The translations under genes were made by a program, and so were the position numbers. Below are positions 8,005-16,042 of a stretch of 38,808 bases of DNA, piece by piece (position 1 is the first letter of the stretch; every line of letters begins with the position of its first letter). The notes under the pieces are model-generated. The model was not told the origin of the DNA and made no database searches. It saw only the letters and a program-made list of their open reading frames with translations. The stretch covers positions 1 through 38,808 of the forward strand of contig JAPOIJ010000025.1 of the NCBI GenBank assembly GCA_029979005.1. The letters run 5' to 3'. This DNA comes from Planctomycetota bacterium. Lineage in GTDB: Bacteria; Planctomycetota; Planctomycetia; Pirellulales; Pirellulaceae.

Positions 8005-8495
8005 ATTTAAACGACGTACACGAAGGTATTCAAAAGTTCAAAAAGCGTAAGCGACTTGGTCGCGGAACCGGTTCAGGCCTCGGCAAGACTTCCGGACGTG
8101 GTCACAAAGGACAACGCTCGCGTGCTGGACATTCGCAACACCCAACCTTTCAGGGTGGTGCGATGCCGATGATTCGCCGAATTCCCAAGCGTGGTTTCAA
8201 CAATAAATGGGCCGTCGAGATTGGCGAAGTCAATATTGGAGAATTGGAAGCCAATTTCTCTGCTGGCGAAGAAGTCACTCCAGAGAGCCTACGTGGAAAA
8301 GACCTTGCCAATTACCGTTATGATGAGCTAAAAGTCTTAGGAAAAGGCGAGATTACTAAGAAATTGACCGTCCACGCCCATCGATTTAGTGCTTCGGCCA
8401 AAGAAAAAATCGAAAAAGCGGGTGGAACCGTAGTTGAGCTTCCAAAAAAGAAGGCTGTCGTTAAGAATAAAATGAGATCTGCCACGAACAAGTGA
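8001..8495 (+). CDS. rplO: 50S ribosomal protein L15
   Basis: L15 is a late-assembly large-subunit protein. The 164-aa product starts at GTG 8001 inside the rpsE stop (GTGA overlap), indicating translational coupling. It shows the Gly/Arg/Lys-rich N-terminus [20 protein letters not shown] and [20 protein letters not shown] typical of the family, then a globular C-terminal domain ending near [15 protein letters not shown] plus a short basic tail. Confidence 0.96.
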   Translation: MNLNDVHEGIQKFKKRKRLGRGTGSGLGKTSGRGHKGQRSRAGHSQHPTFQGGAMPMIRRIPKRGFNNKWAVEIGEVNIGELEANFSAGEEVTPESLRGKDLANYRYDELKVLGKGEITKKLTVHAHRFSASAKEKIEKAGGTVVELPKKKAVVKNKMRSATNK

Positions 8496-8496
8496 T

Positions 8497-8510
8497 TCGG
8501 AGCAATCCGA
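8497..8510 (+). promoter_or_regulatory. Hairpin with GCAA loop after rplO
   Basis: TCGGA (8497-8501), GCAA, TCCGA (8506-8510): a perfect 5-bp stem one base after the rplO stop, with the same GCAA loop as the hairpin at 6268-6281. No T-run follows. Confidence 0.45.
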
Positions 8511-8576
8511 TCGTTGGTTGCTTTGGCAAATTCGCCGTCGGGCAAACTGTAGAAGGATCGTCAGGAACACGAAACT

Positions 8577-9953
8577 ATGTTAGAGAAGCTCCGTCTCATT
8601 TTTACGATTCCGGAACTCCGGAACAAGGTACTTTTCACCTTGGCCTTGCTCGCGGTTTATCGAATCGGATGGCAGATTCCACTGCCAATGATCGATCAGG
8701 AAGCCGTATCGGAATTCGCGAAGAACATGAGCGGAGACCTGACTAAGTTTCTAGCGAAAGTTTCGGTCTTCAGCGGCAGTCAATTGAACCAGGCTACCAT
8801 CTTTGGCCTCGGAATCATGCCTTATATCTCTGCTTCGATTATTTTGCAGTTGATGGGCACCGTCTATAAGCCTCTCGAGGAACTCAAAAAAGAGGGCGAG
8901 GCCGGACGGAAGAAAATCAACGAGTACACCCGCTACCTAACCGTCGTTCTTTGCTTGATTCAGAGTGCAGGTTACCTCTGGTTTGTAATTATGGCCGATC
9001 CTACTGGAACCGGCGCGCAAAACATGACCAACGAAGCGTTTGAAGTGGCGAGTACGGGCAAGTTGACGCTTGGCTGGCAGTTTACCGCGATTTTGATTAT
9101 GACTAGTGGCAGTGTTTTCCTGATGTGGCTCGGAGAACAAATCGACGAATACGGCATTGGAAACGGCATTAGTTTGTTGATCATGGCTGGTATTGTCGCA
9201 ATGATGCCGAGTGCTTTGATGAGTCTTTTGAACAACGCGACTTTTGAGCTGAATGGTTTCAACTCAGGTATTGGTCTCGAAAAGATCATCATGCTGGTAA
9301 TGATGTTCGTTGGCGTGGTTGTCGGCGTCGTCTTCGTCACCTTGGGACAGCGTCGCATTCCGACGCAGAGTGCGAAACACGTTCGAGGAAGACGTGTCTA
9401 CGGCGGTACGAGACAGTACATGCCTCTCCGTGTTAACCAAGCAGGTGTGATGCCGATCATCTTTGCTCAAAGTCTTTTGATGATTCCACCGTTCATCTTC
9501 AGCTATCTTGGTGGAGGAACGGGCTTCTTTAGTGGCATCATGGGCGGTCTCGGCAACTTGCTCGGAGACCCAACCTCGATGGTCTACAACCTGATTTACA
9601 TCGCAATGATTTACTTCTTCTGTTATTTCTGGACAGCAATCACGTTCAATCCGAAAGAGATTTCGGACAACATGAAAGACAATGGTACGTTTATCCCCGG
9701 TTATCGCCCGGGACGGCGAACAGAAGATTATCTTGAGAAAGTGATCGAGCGAATCACATACGTTGGTGCAGGATTTTTGGCTTTGATCGCCGTCGTACCA
9801 ACCATTATCTCAGAGTTGCTTGGTGTCGATTATATGGTTGCCAGTTTCTATGGTGGAACAGGCCTTCTGATTGCGGTCAGCGTTGCGTTTGATCTTGTTC
9901 AAAAAATTGACAGCCATCTGGTCATGAGAAACCACGCAGGCTTGCTTGAATAA
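8577..9953 (+). CDS. secY: Protein translocase subunit SecY
   Basis: SecY is the pore subunit of the SecYEG translocon in the cytoplasmic membrane. The 458-aa product shows MLEKLRLIFTIPELRNKVLF, a first membrane segment, the plug-region motif GLGIMPYISASIILQLM, GNGISLLIMAG, the cytosolic loop RRIPTQSAKHVRGRRVYGG, and RPGRRTEDYLEKVIERITYVG before the last two membrane spans. About ten hydrophobic segments are visible, as expected. It is 81 nt downstream of rplO. Unlike many spc operons, no adk, map or infA follows; a 39-codon membrane ORF comes next. Confidence 0.98.
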   Translation: MLEKLRLIFTIPELRNKVLFTLALLAVYRIGWQIPLPMIDQEAVSEFAKNMSGDLTKFLAKVSVFSGSQLNQATIFGLGIMPYISASIILQLMGTVYKPLEELKKEGEAGRKKINEYTRYLTVVLCLIQSAGYLWFVIMADPTGTGAQNMTNEAFEVASTGKLTLGWQFTAILIMTSGSVFLMWLGEQIDEYGIGNGISLLIMAGIVAMMPSALMSLLNNATFELNGFNSGIGLEKIIMLVMMFVGVVVGVVFVTLGQRRIPTQSAKHVRGRRVYGGTRQYMPLRVNQAGVMPIIFAQSLLMIPPFIFSYLGGGTGFFSGIMGGLGNLLGDPTSMVYNLIYIAMIYFFCYFWTAITFNPKEISDNMKDNGTFIPGYRPGRRTEDYLEKVIERITYVGAGFLALIAVVPTIISELLGVDYMVASFYGGTGLLIAVSVAFDLVQKIDSHLVMRNHAGLLE

Positions 9954-9989
9954 CCACTTACACGTTTTTGATTTACGCGGTAGCAGACA

Positions 9990-10109
9990 GTGAAAATTCC
10001 AAAAATCGACAGCGATCTTATTCCCTATCTAATAATTCTGGGGGTAATCATGGCAGCGACTGGTGCTGGTCAGATGTGGGTCTTAACGGCACTAATTCTT
10101 CCAAGCTAA
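9990..10109 (+). CDS. Putative 39-aa membrane protein downstream of secY
   Basis: A GTG-started frame 36 nt after the secY stop encodes 39 residues: a short polar N-terminus (MKIPKIDSDL) followed by an almost uninterrupted hydrophobic stretch (IPYLIILGVIMAATGAGQ then MWVLTALILPS), long enough for one transmembrane helix. The stop TAA is at 10107. No strong Shine-Dalgarno is visible. It is not L36 (rpmJ), which would be basic and cysteine-containing. Position right behind secY and a clean hydrophobic composition suggest a co-transcribed small membrane protein, but I recognise no family, and chance cannot be excluded at this size. Confidence 0.45.
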   Translation: MKIPKIDSDLIPYLIILGVIMAATGAGQMWVLTALILPS

Positions 10110-10361
10110 ACCAAGCCGGATTCGCGGAATTCTTGTGACTGAAGATCAACGGGTGATCCATGCACCTACCTCAGGGAATCACTGTGATCTTCCCATGGCG
10201 TCCGCAATAATGCCTGTTCGCAATACTTTCCAAACACCCCGGCTGTTCAGTCGATAGTGTATATTGGTCCTTAGACCGCTCTTGTAAATTTGGCAGATGC
10301 CAAGCGATTTGCGCGGATTTTTCAAATTTAAAACTTCTCGATTTGCGTTCAGGAGCTTAAT

Positions 10362-12248
10362 TTGCGAAAGAGCATCCTTTATCTCTGCGGATTGTTGTTG
10401 CTCACCCACGTTTGGGTAGCGTCCAATTCAGCTCAAGATCAAGCTCCCAAGGCTAATGCTCCCAACATCATCTTGATTAATCTCGATGACGCTGATTACA
10501 AGATGTTCACTCCAGAGATGCTGGAGCTATACCCCCACATCCAAGGCCTCGTCGAACAGAGTCTTTCGTTCACCAATCTCCATGTAACAACACCGTTCTG
10601 CGCACCTTCGAGAGCATCGCTGTTCCGGGGGCAGTATGCCCATCGAACTGGCGTGAGAGTCAACATCCCGGATTACCCGCTATCGCTTTCCTTTCGCGGT
10701 GGCTACAGCGAGTTCCTACGGCAACAACATGAGAAGGAGGAACTCGGTGTCTGGATGCGGCGAGCCGGCTATCACACGATGATGATTGGCAAATATCATC
10801 ACAATGGTTTCGATTTCAAAATACCTCCGGGATGGGACGACTTTTATATGTCAAACGGAGGGCGGTACATGGGGACCTACCGGTTTACCAATCGCGACAA
10901 TCGAAACGGTGACCACTCAAAAAACCCAGACGACGTGTATCGGACAGACCAGGAAAAGATCGACGCAATACGACTGATTAAGTTGCACACCGAACGACAA
11001 ACCCTGCCACCATCCGCAGCCAAGTTTTCAAGTCGCCGCAAGCAGAACCAAAAAGCGGCTTCAACCACTCCCCCCAATGGCGCTCAACCATTCTTCCTTT
11101 ACCTAGCACCACTGGCTCCGCACCGGCCTGTCGGAAATGACTTCACCGACATGGTTCACAAGGCACGCTATGACAACTGGCAGCCGAAATTAAAAGTCCC
11201 GAAAACACCGGATTTCGACACAGCACCTCTTTCAGACAAACCACCGCACCGCCAGACACCTCCCTATACAGAGGCAGAACTTGACTTACTCCACCTTGAA
11301 TACCTTAGCCGTGCCCGAGCTGTGAAATCGGTCGATGATCTTTTGGGCGAAATCCTTGAAACTCTCGACGACTGCGACATTCGAAAATCAACCTATATTC
11401 TCTTTACATCCGATAACGGCTACCAACTTGGGCAACACAGGCTTCACGGAAAACTGTATCCGTATCGAATGTGCACCAACGTTCCACTTTTCGTTTCAGG
11501 GCCAGGGATTGTCGGCGGAAAAACCGCTGGTCATTTGCTTGCGCACATTGACCTGTGCCCTACCATTCTTGAGCTCGCAGGGGCAAAGATCCCTGAATTT
11601 GTAGACGGTAAGTCATTCGTCCCCTTACTGAGGAACCCCAACGCCATTAACGAGACGACTTGGCGAGAGCCGGTAGTCATTGAAAACTGGCAAGCCAAAA
11701 GAAACCGGGGCAAGAACTTTCTAGGCGCCTACAGTGGCTTGCGGTACCACAATAAAATTTATGTTGAATGGGTTAACGGCGATAAAGAATTTTATGATTT
11801 CACGGAGGATCCATACGAGCTAAACAACGCCTTCGAGGACCTAAGTCCAGCTGAACAACGACTTCTTAAGCGAGACCTTTTGAGTAGTCGGCACGTCACG
11901 ATGAATCCAATTGTAACTATCATTCCCGCACCGGTGGAATTGGATGACCGTTCTGACTGGGTGCAGGGGAGGGCGGAGGATGATCATTCCATTGCAGAGA
12001 TATTGATTCATCTTCAAAATCCAGAGACCAATAAATTTTGGTCGGGTCGTCAGTGGACTGAGTCTCCGACGGAACTCAGAGCCAATGTCTCAGCTAACGA
12101 CCAGCAACTGGTCACTTGGCACTACCCAATCAGCCAACTTAAGGCAGCCCGACTCAACGCCACGGCGTGGGCAGTGGACCACGATGGAAATGAATCCGCC
12201 AAGGTACAACAGGCAATTGAATTCAATCTTTCACCAGATACAAAATAA
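10362..12248 (+). CDS. Secreted S1-family sulfatase with C-terminal beta domain
   Basis: Predicted to hydrolyse sulfate esters, probably on marine polysaccharides, after export. The start is TTG 10362, with an AGGAG-like site just upstream. Residues 1-24 form a signal peptide (hydrophobic LYLCGLLLLTHVWVAS), so it is periplasmic or extracellular. The alkaline-phosphatase fold is shown by NLDDAD with metal-binding D42/D43, the sulfatase signature C80-A-P-S-R84 whose Cys is matured to formylglycine by an FGE-type enzyme, and SDNG at about 350-353 followed by HGK. After the catalytic domain (to about residue 520) comes a roughly 100-aa segment (from PVELDDRSDW) that looks like an Ig/fibronectin-type beta domain. 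The substrate cannot be read from the sequence. No other carbohydrate gene lies nearby. Confidence 0.9.
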   Translation: MRKSILYLCGLLLLTHVWVASNSAQDQAPKANAPNIILINLDDADYKMFTPEMLELYPHIQGLVEQSLSFTNLHVTTPFCAPSRASLFRGQYAHRTGVRVNIPDYPLSLSFRGGYSEFLRQQHEKEELGVWMRRAGYHTMMIGKYHHNGFDFKIPPGWDDFYMSNGGRYMGTYRFTNRDNRNGDHSKNPDDVYRTDQEKIDAIRLIKLHTERQTLPPSAAKFSSRRKQNQKAASTTPPNGAQPFFLYLAPLAPHRPVGNDFTDMVHKARYDNWQPKLKVPKTPDFDTAPLSDKPPHRQTPPYTEAELDLLHLEYLSRARAVKSVDDLLGEILETLDDCDIRKSTYILFTSDNGYQLGQHRLHGKLYPYRMCTNVPLFVSGPGIVGGKTAGHLLAHIDLCPTILELAGAKIPEFVDGKSFVPLLRNPNAINETTWREPVVIENWQAKRNRGKNFLGAYSGLRYHNKIYVEWVNGDKEFYDFTEDPYELNNAFEDLSPAEQRLLKRDLLSSRHVTMNPIVTIIPAPVELDDRSDWVQGRAEDDHSIAEILIHLQNPETNKFWSGRQWTESPTELRANVSANDQQLVTWHYPISQLKAARLNATAWAVDHDGNESAKVQQAIEFNLSPDTK

Positions 12249-12307
12249 CGAACCTTGGCTTCGGACAAAACTAGAACCTGCGAACCAACTCGACTCCACT
12301 CCCGCTG

Positions 12308-13084
12308 CTAATCATTCAAGTTAAACACACGCTTCGCATTGGCCGTGGTGATCGATGAAATAAGCTCAAGATCAACGCCTCGGACATCGGCCAGACAGGA
12401 AGCTGTGTGACACACCATCGCAGGCTGATTCGGCCGCTGACTGCGATGCGGATGCGGCGTTAGATACGGCGAGTCAGTTTCCACTAAAATTCGATCCTCT
12501 GGGATTCGAGCAGCCACCTCTCTCAGTTCGTTTGACTTTTTAAACGTCAACATCCCCGCAAAACTGATGTACATCCCTAAATCAAGACATTGCCGGGCAG
12601 TGTCCCACGAACCAGCAAATGAATGCATAATTCCGATCACTTTGCCATTACGCTGGTGCTCATTGAGCATCGCCAGAATATCTGATTCACATTCTCGCAT
12701 GTGGATTACCAGCGGTTTTTCAGTTTCAAAGGACAACTCAATGTGTTTTGCAAACCAAATTCTTTGCTGTTCAATCGGGCAGTAATCCCAGTATCGATCT
12801 AGACCGGTTTCTCCAATCGCCACCACTTCTGATTGCTTGGAAAGATTGAGAATTTCCTGCCAGTCAAGCTCTGTCGCATCCTGACAGTGATTGGGGTGAA
12901 TCCCGACCGCCGAATGAATTTGAGGATATTCCCTCGCAAGCTGCGCGCACTTTCTACTCGTCACAGCTGTCGTGCCGATGGCCGTAATCCCAACCAAACC
13001 TGCAGACGAAGCATTTTCGAGCACTTGTCCTAACATGGGAAGCAATTGCTCATCTTCGAGATGGGCGTGAGTATCAAACAACAT
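12308..13084 (-). CDS. TatD-family metal-dependent hydrolase/DNase
   Basis: Members of this amidohydrolase family are 3'-5' DNases or related hydrolases in DNA repair and quality control. The 258-aa product has the standard length and TIM-barrel metal ligands: H6 and H8 in FDTHAHLE, E92 in AIGETGLDRYW, H128 in PLVIHMRE, H154 in GIMHSFAG and D204 in LVETDSPYLTPHPHR. The start at 13084 gives MLFDTHAHLEDEQ, the family N-terminus. It lies 49 nt downstream of the DUF2203 gene on the same strand, so the two are probably co-transcribed. The specific paralogue (TatD, YcfH, YjjV) is not resolved. Confidence 0.93.
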   Translation of the reverse strand: MLFDTHAHLEDEQLLPMLGQVLENASSAGLVGITAIGTTAVTSRKCAQLAREYPQIHSAVGIHPNHCQDATELDWQEILNLSKQSEVVAIGETGLDRYWDYCPIEQQRIWFAKHIELSFETEKPLVIHMRECESDILAMLNEHQRNGKVIGIMHSFAGSWDTARQCLDLGMYISFAGMLTFKKSNELREVAARIPEDRILVETDSPYLTPHPHRSQRPNQPAMVCHTASCLADVRGVDLELISSITTANAKRVFNLND

Positions 13085-13133
13085 GGTCGAACCTAACAGC
13101 GTTGCGAACGCTGCCGCTTAACATGGACAGAGA

Positions 13134-13598
13134 CTACGAATTGGAAAAACTTCGATCGCCGGATTGGCGGATCAATGGTAAGTCTACGGGGCGGCGCATT
13201 TGGCAATCCTCATCCGCGGGATGCCAGTACATCACTTCTTTATCACCTAAATGCCAACATAGGCTGACAGCCTCACCTTCACGTACGGCAGGAAAGTCAA
13301 CAAAACCATCGTTGACCTGGGCGGCGCCAAGTTCGAGTTGGGTGAGCTCATTGACAAACTTATCAAGCCTTGCTGACTTCAGTTCATTTGCCTGTTCAAT
13401 CGACTCCAACTCTTTTGCATAGTCGTCATTCTGAGAAACTCTGCCGCGTCCACCAACGAGATAATCCAACCGTTCACGCGTTTCGCTAACTTCTTTTGAG
13501 AGCAGAACGATATCTTGAACAATCATCTTGACCAAAGGCAACGTCAGATTAGCAGTTCGAATGGTGTAGTTTTTATTGTTTGAGGATGCAGTCTTCAT
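13134..13598 (-). CDS. DUF2203 family protein
   Basis: A 154-aa cytosolic protein matching the DUF2203 pattern: an N-terminal helical region that pairs a 'TLPLVKMIVQDIVLLSKEV' helix with a second long helix (residues about 20-90, coiled-coil-like), then the diagnostic C-terminal block VNDGFVDFPAVREGEAVSLC, WHLGDKEVMYWHPADED. The biochemical role of this family is unknown. It is the first gene of a two-gene unit with tatD and is divergent from csrA across a 545-bp dyad-rich region. Confidence 0.85.
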   Translation of the reverse strand: MKTASSNNKNYTIRTANLTLPLVKMIVQDIVLLSKEVSETRERLDYLVGGRGRVSQNDDYAKELESIEQANELKSARLDKFVNELTQLELGAAQVNDGFVDFPAVREGEAVSLCWHLGDKEVMYWHPADEDCQMRRPVDLPLIRQSGDRSFSNS

Positions 13599-13793
13599 CC
13601 GATTTCAGCCTAAATTGCTGTTAAAAGCGGCGAGGTAAAGTTGCCCGCTGGGCAAGCCCACTCCCATTATAGCTCAGCTAATAATTCTGAATATTGGACA
13701 CAATCAATTTGGTCAGTCGATGGATGAATTCGTCCGTCACCAACGTTCCACTGCTTCCCTAGCTCCCGGGTATTGGAATTAAGCGATGGCAAT

Positions 13794-13886
13794 TTGTGTT
13801 TGATAACACACAATTAAATGAACCATTAACTGTGGCAACTAATCCAAATTACAGCTAATAACGGTGGATTAGGTGTCGAACGTTCG
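13794..13886. promoter_or_regulatory. Cluster of inverted repeats between DUF2203 gene and csrA
   Basis: The 545-bp gap 13599-14143 holds no convincing gene, but this part has three dyads. The first is TGTGTT (13795-13800), TGAT, AACACA (13805-13810), which also pairs in a second register. The second is CTAATCCA (13839-13846) with TGGATTAG (13865-13872), loop 18 nt. The third is the 10-bp palindrome CGAACGTTCG (13877-13886). They could be operator sites for the divergent genes or a folded RNA. No family is recognised. Confidence 0.4.
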
Positions 13887-13959
13887 CAGTCAATAATCTT
13901 AATTGCATGTAAATTCCTAAAAATCGACAGTAAGCGAAGGTAACTCATCAATCGGGGCT

Positions 13960-13991
13960 GGTTTTGGGCTAAAACCCCCAAAAAGGGGTTT
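13960..13991 (+). terminator. Overlapping, mutually exclusive hairpins with T-run upstream of csrA
   Basis: Hairpin A is GGTTTT (13960-13965), GGGCT, AAAACC (13971-13976). Hairpin B is AAACCCC (13972-13978), CAAAAA, GGGGTTT (13985-13991), followed by AGTTTTTG. The two share bases 13972-13976, so forming A prevents B. B has the shape of an intrinsic terminator. No + strand gene ends here, so B would either end a short unannotated RNA made from the intergenic region or act as a switch. Confidence 0.5.
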
Positions 13992-13998
13992 AGTTTTT

Positions 13999-14027
13999 GT
14001 TGACTATCTTAAGTCAACGCGTAGAGT
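13999..14027 (+). promoter_or_regulatory. Candidate csrA promoter with dyad over the -35 box
   Basis: TTGACT (14000-14005), a 16-nt spacer, and TAGAGT (14022-14027) form a sigma70-like promoter about 117 nt before the csrA ATG. The -35 box lies in the perfect dyad GTTGACT (13999-14005), ATCTTA, AGTCAAC (14012-14018), which could be a repressor or activator site. This is inferred from pattern only. Confidence 0.4.
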
Positions 14028-14143
14028 AAAAAGTGAGGTTAGTCCCTATTTTCATGTTCAATCTCACCGCCGGAGTCAAAAAAACGTGCAGTTTGGTCCC
14101 CTGATTTGGATGGGATCAATCTCAAAAACAAAGGAATGCGGGA

Positions 14144-14353
14144 ATGTTAGTTCTCTCCAGGAAGAAAAACGAAAGCATCGTCATCAATGACGACATCACC
14201 ATCGTCATTGTGGAAATTCGCGGCGATAAAGTTCGCCTTGGCGTTGAAGCCCCCAAAGAGATCCCTGTCCATCGGAGAGAAGTCTACGACGCGATTAAAC
14301 GGGCTGAAAAAGAGAACATTGAGTGCGGCGAACCTGCCGCCGAGATCGAGTAA
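14144..14353 (+). CDS. csrA: Carbon storage regulator CsrA
   Basis: CsrA is a homodimeric RNA-binding protein that recognises GGA motifs, often in hairpin loops near ribosome binding sites, and controls translation and mRNA stability. The 69-aa product fits the family: MLVLSRKKNESIVINDDITI with the conserved LSRK, VVEIRGDKVRLGVEAPKEIPVHR-type beta strands (here VIVEIRGDKVRLGVEAPKEI), the key Arg in VHRREV, and helix YDAIKRAEKE, then a short acidic tail. The leader has a GGA at -12 and another within GGGAATG at the start codon, leaving room for autoregulation. It stands alone, followed 273 nt later by tRNA-Glu. Confidence 0.95.
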   Translation: MLVLSRKKNESIVINDDITIVIVEIRGDKVRLGVEAPKEIPVHRREVYDAIKRAEKENIECGEPAAEIE

Positions 14354-14553
14354 CACGCCCTCCTCATCCGTTTCGAGCGCCTTCATTATTCGGTCTGGAT
14401 CTAAATTCTATTTTCCGCGGAATCCCCAAGAAAATTGAGCCATTTTTTGAGCTAAATTGAAGGAATTCTGGCCGGATTCTTAGGCAAAAACCCGAGAAAA
14501 ATAGGCACTCGGTATAAAGATAAGGAAATGCCGAGCAACTTGGCTGCTTGCCC

Positions 14554-14583
14554 TTGACGAAAACTAAACCAACAGATTACTTT
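14554..14583 (+). promoter_or_regulatory. Weak candidate promoter for tRNA-Glu
   Basis: TTGACG (14554-14559) is followed, at near-normal spacing, by a poor -10 (TACTTT around 14578-14583), about 44 nt before the tRNA. Upstream, CTCGGTAT (14508-14515) pairs with ATGCCGAG (14528-14535), with one wobble pair. A pattern match only. Confidence 0.3.
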
Positions 14584-14626
14584 AGTTCCTTCGCGGTTCT
14601 GCCGATAAAGGTGGCATCACGATAAC

Positions 14627-14699
14627 GGCCCCTTCGTCTAGTGGTCTAGGACTCCGGCCTTTCACGCCGGCAACACGGGTTCGAGTCCCGTAGGGGTCA
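14627..14699 (+). tRNA. tRNA-Glu, anticodon TTC
   Basis: The 73-nt sequence folds as a standard cloverleaf. Acceptor stem GGCCCCT (14627-14633) pairs with AGGGGTC (14692-14698), with one G-T pair. Anticodon stem CCGGC (14654-14658) pairs with GCCGG (14666-14670) around loop CTTTCAC, anticodon TTC at 14661-14663. The T-arm reads CGGG TTCGAGT CCCG. The discriminator is A14699, and CCA is not encoded. The anticodon loop and arms closely resemble bacterial tRNA-Glu. A strong intrinsic terminator follows at 14716. Confidence 0.97.
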
Positions 14700-14715
14700 C
14701 TTCGAGTGAACCAAG

Positions 14716-14754
14716 AACCCAAGTTTGTGCGAAATCACAACCTTGGGTTTTTTT
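14716..14754 (+). terminator. Intrinsic terminator of tRNA-Glu
   Basis: AACCCAAG (14716-14723) pairs with CTTGGGTT (14742-14749), continued past one mismatch by TTGTG (14725-14729) with CACAA (14736-14740), loop CGAAAT. A T-run to 14754 follows the 3' arm. This is a textbook rho-independent terminator. It also shows that any aldo/keto reductase start before 14755 would lie in the terminator. Confidence 0.9.
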
Positions 14755-14784
14755 ATTGGATGTGCCAAATCCTCAGCTAATGCC

Positions 14785-15753
14785 ATGCCCGGTCCAAACT
14801 CTCAAACTGACCACCGACAAATCGGTACCACTGGTATCTACGTTTCGCCGGTTGCTTTTGGCTCTTGGCCCATCGCAGGCATGACCAGCCTTGAGGTAAA
14901 CGAGGCCGACTCTTTGAAGACCATCCAGGCAGCCATTGATTCTGGTATCAATTTTATTGACACCGCGCACTGCTACGGCGCCAACGGGGAGAGTGAAAAA
15001 CTAATTGGAAGGGCGATCGCTCATAATCGTGAACAACTTGTGATTGCCTCTAAAGGAGGAATCCATTGGGATCGGGATGTCATCCGACATTACGATGGTC
15101 GCCCGAAAACATTGATCGCCCAGTGCGAGCAGAGTCTCGACCGAATGAAGCTGGATACGATTGATCTATATTATCTTCATGCGCCTGATCCCAAGGTCTC
15201 GGTTTGTGACTCTGCTACAGCCTTCAACACGCTCATCGAATCTGGAAAGATCCGCGCCGCTGGAGTCTCCAACCTCAGCCTTTCTGAAATGAAGGCATTT
15301 CACACTGTCTGCCCAATTTCGGCCATCCAGCCTCCGTTTAACATGCTCCAGCAGGAGACTTACTCCGAGGTTATTCCCTGGTGCCTCGACCACGATGTTT
15401 CAGTCATCAATTACTGGCCGCTCATGAAAGGCCTACTCGCTGGGAAGATTCGACGCGGACATCAATTCGCGGCAGAAGACAAACGCCTGACCTATCCTAT
15501 ATTCCAGGGTCAGCCCTTTGAGTCGGCTCAAAAACTGCTCGATGGTCTCGATAAGATCGCAGACAAAACAGGCCACTCCGTTGCCCAGGTCGTGATTAAT
15601 TGGACAATGAACCGACCGGGAATTACTTCCTCGCTTTGCGGTGGAAAGAGGGCATGGCAAATCAAGGAAACGGCAGGAGCAATGGGCTGGCAACTCGAAA
15701 CCGATTGTCTCAACGAAATTTCGCAACTTATCCAAGGCTTGAAGATTAATTAA
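14785..15753 (+). CDS. Aldo/keto reductase
   Basis: An NAD(P)H-dependent oxidoreductase of the AKR superfamily; the natural substrate is not deducible. The ATG at 14785 gives 322 aa, a usual AKR length; the longer frame from TTG 14725 overlaps the tRNA terminator and is rejected. The catalytic tetrad is visible: D59 and Y64 in NFIDTAHCYGANGESEKLIG-type motif (INFIDTAHCYG), K90 in VIASKGG, and H132 in DLYYLHAPDP. The cofactor-binding end includes RPGITSSLCGGK. Similar proteins are often annotated as L-glyceraldehyde 3-phosphate reductase or general stress proteins. The 289 bp after it contain no convincing gene before the ORF at 16043. Confidence 0.9.
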   Translation: MPGPNSQTDHRQIGTTGIYVSPVAFGSWPIAGMTSLEVNEADSLKTIQAAIDSGINFIDTAHCYGANGESEKLIGRAIAHNREQLVIASKGGIHWDRDVIRHYDGRPKTLIAQCEQSLDRMKLDTIDLYYLHAPDPKVSVCDSATAFNTLIESGKIRAAGVSNLSLSEMKAFHTVCPISAIQPPFNMLQQETYSEVIPWCLDHDVSVINYWPLMKGLLAGKIRRGHQFAAEDKRLTYPIFQGQPFESAQKLLDGLDKIADKTGHSVAQVVINWTMNRPGITSSLCGGKRAWQIKETAGAMGWQLETDCLNEISQLIQGLKIN

Positions 15754-16042
15754 GCCAGTACCGAGCGATTCAGTTAGAGATCTTTTTAGCCCAGGATCGT
15801 AACACCAGAGCACGGACTTAATAACGTCTGCAGATATGCAAATCTGTGAGCTTTCCTGTTGAGGCGGCAAACAATATCGTCCGTCAACAGCATGGATTCC
15901 TAGACCTAGTCAAAGACACCAGCAACGAAACAGTTCAGCGGCTAGGCTTTGCATCATTTATCTGCAAGCTAATCTTGTCCTCGAGGTTTAGAAAATGAGC
16001 CTCCAACAGCGTAAGACAGGCGGCTCTGGGCGAGTTTAACGA

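Noticed and set aside
9954..10361. rpmJ (L36) or map after secY
   Set aside because: No basic cysteine-containing 37-aa frame and no methionine aminopeptidase motif; only the 39-codon hydrophobic frame is present.
14725..14784. Longer aldo/keto reductase start at TTG 14725
   Set aside because: It would begin inside the tRNA-Glu terminator and add 20 unconserved residues; ATG 14785 gives a normal AKR N-terminus.
15433..15870. 145-codon minus-strand frame
   Set aside because: Mostly antisense to the aldo/keto reductase; Ser-rich composition of a shadow frame.
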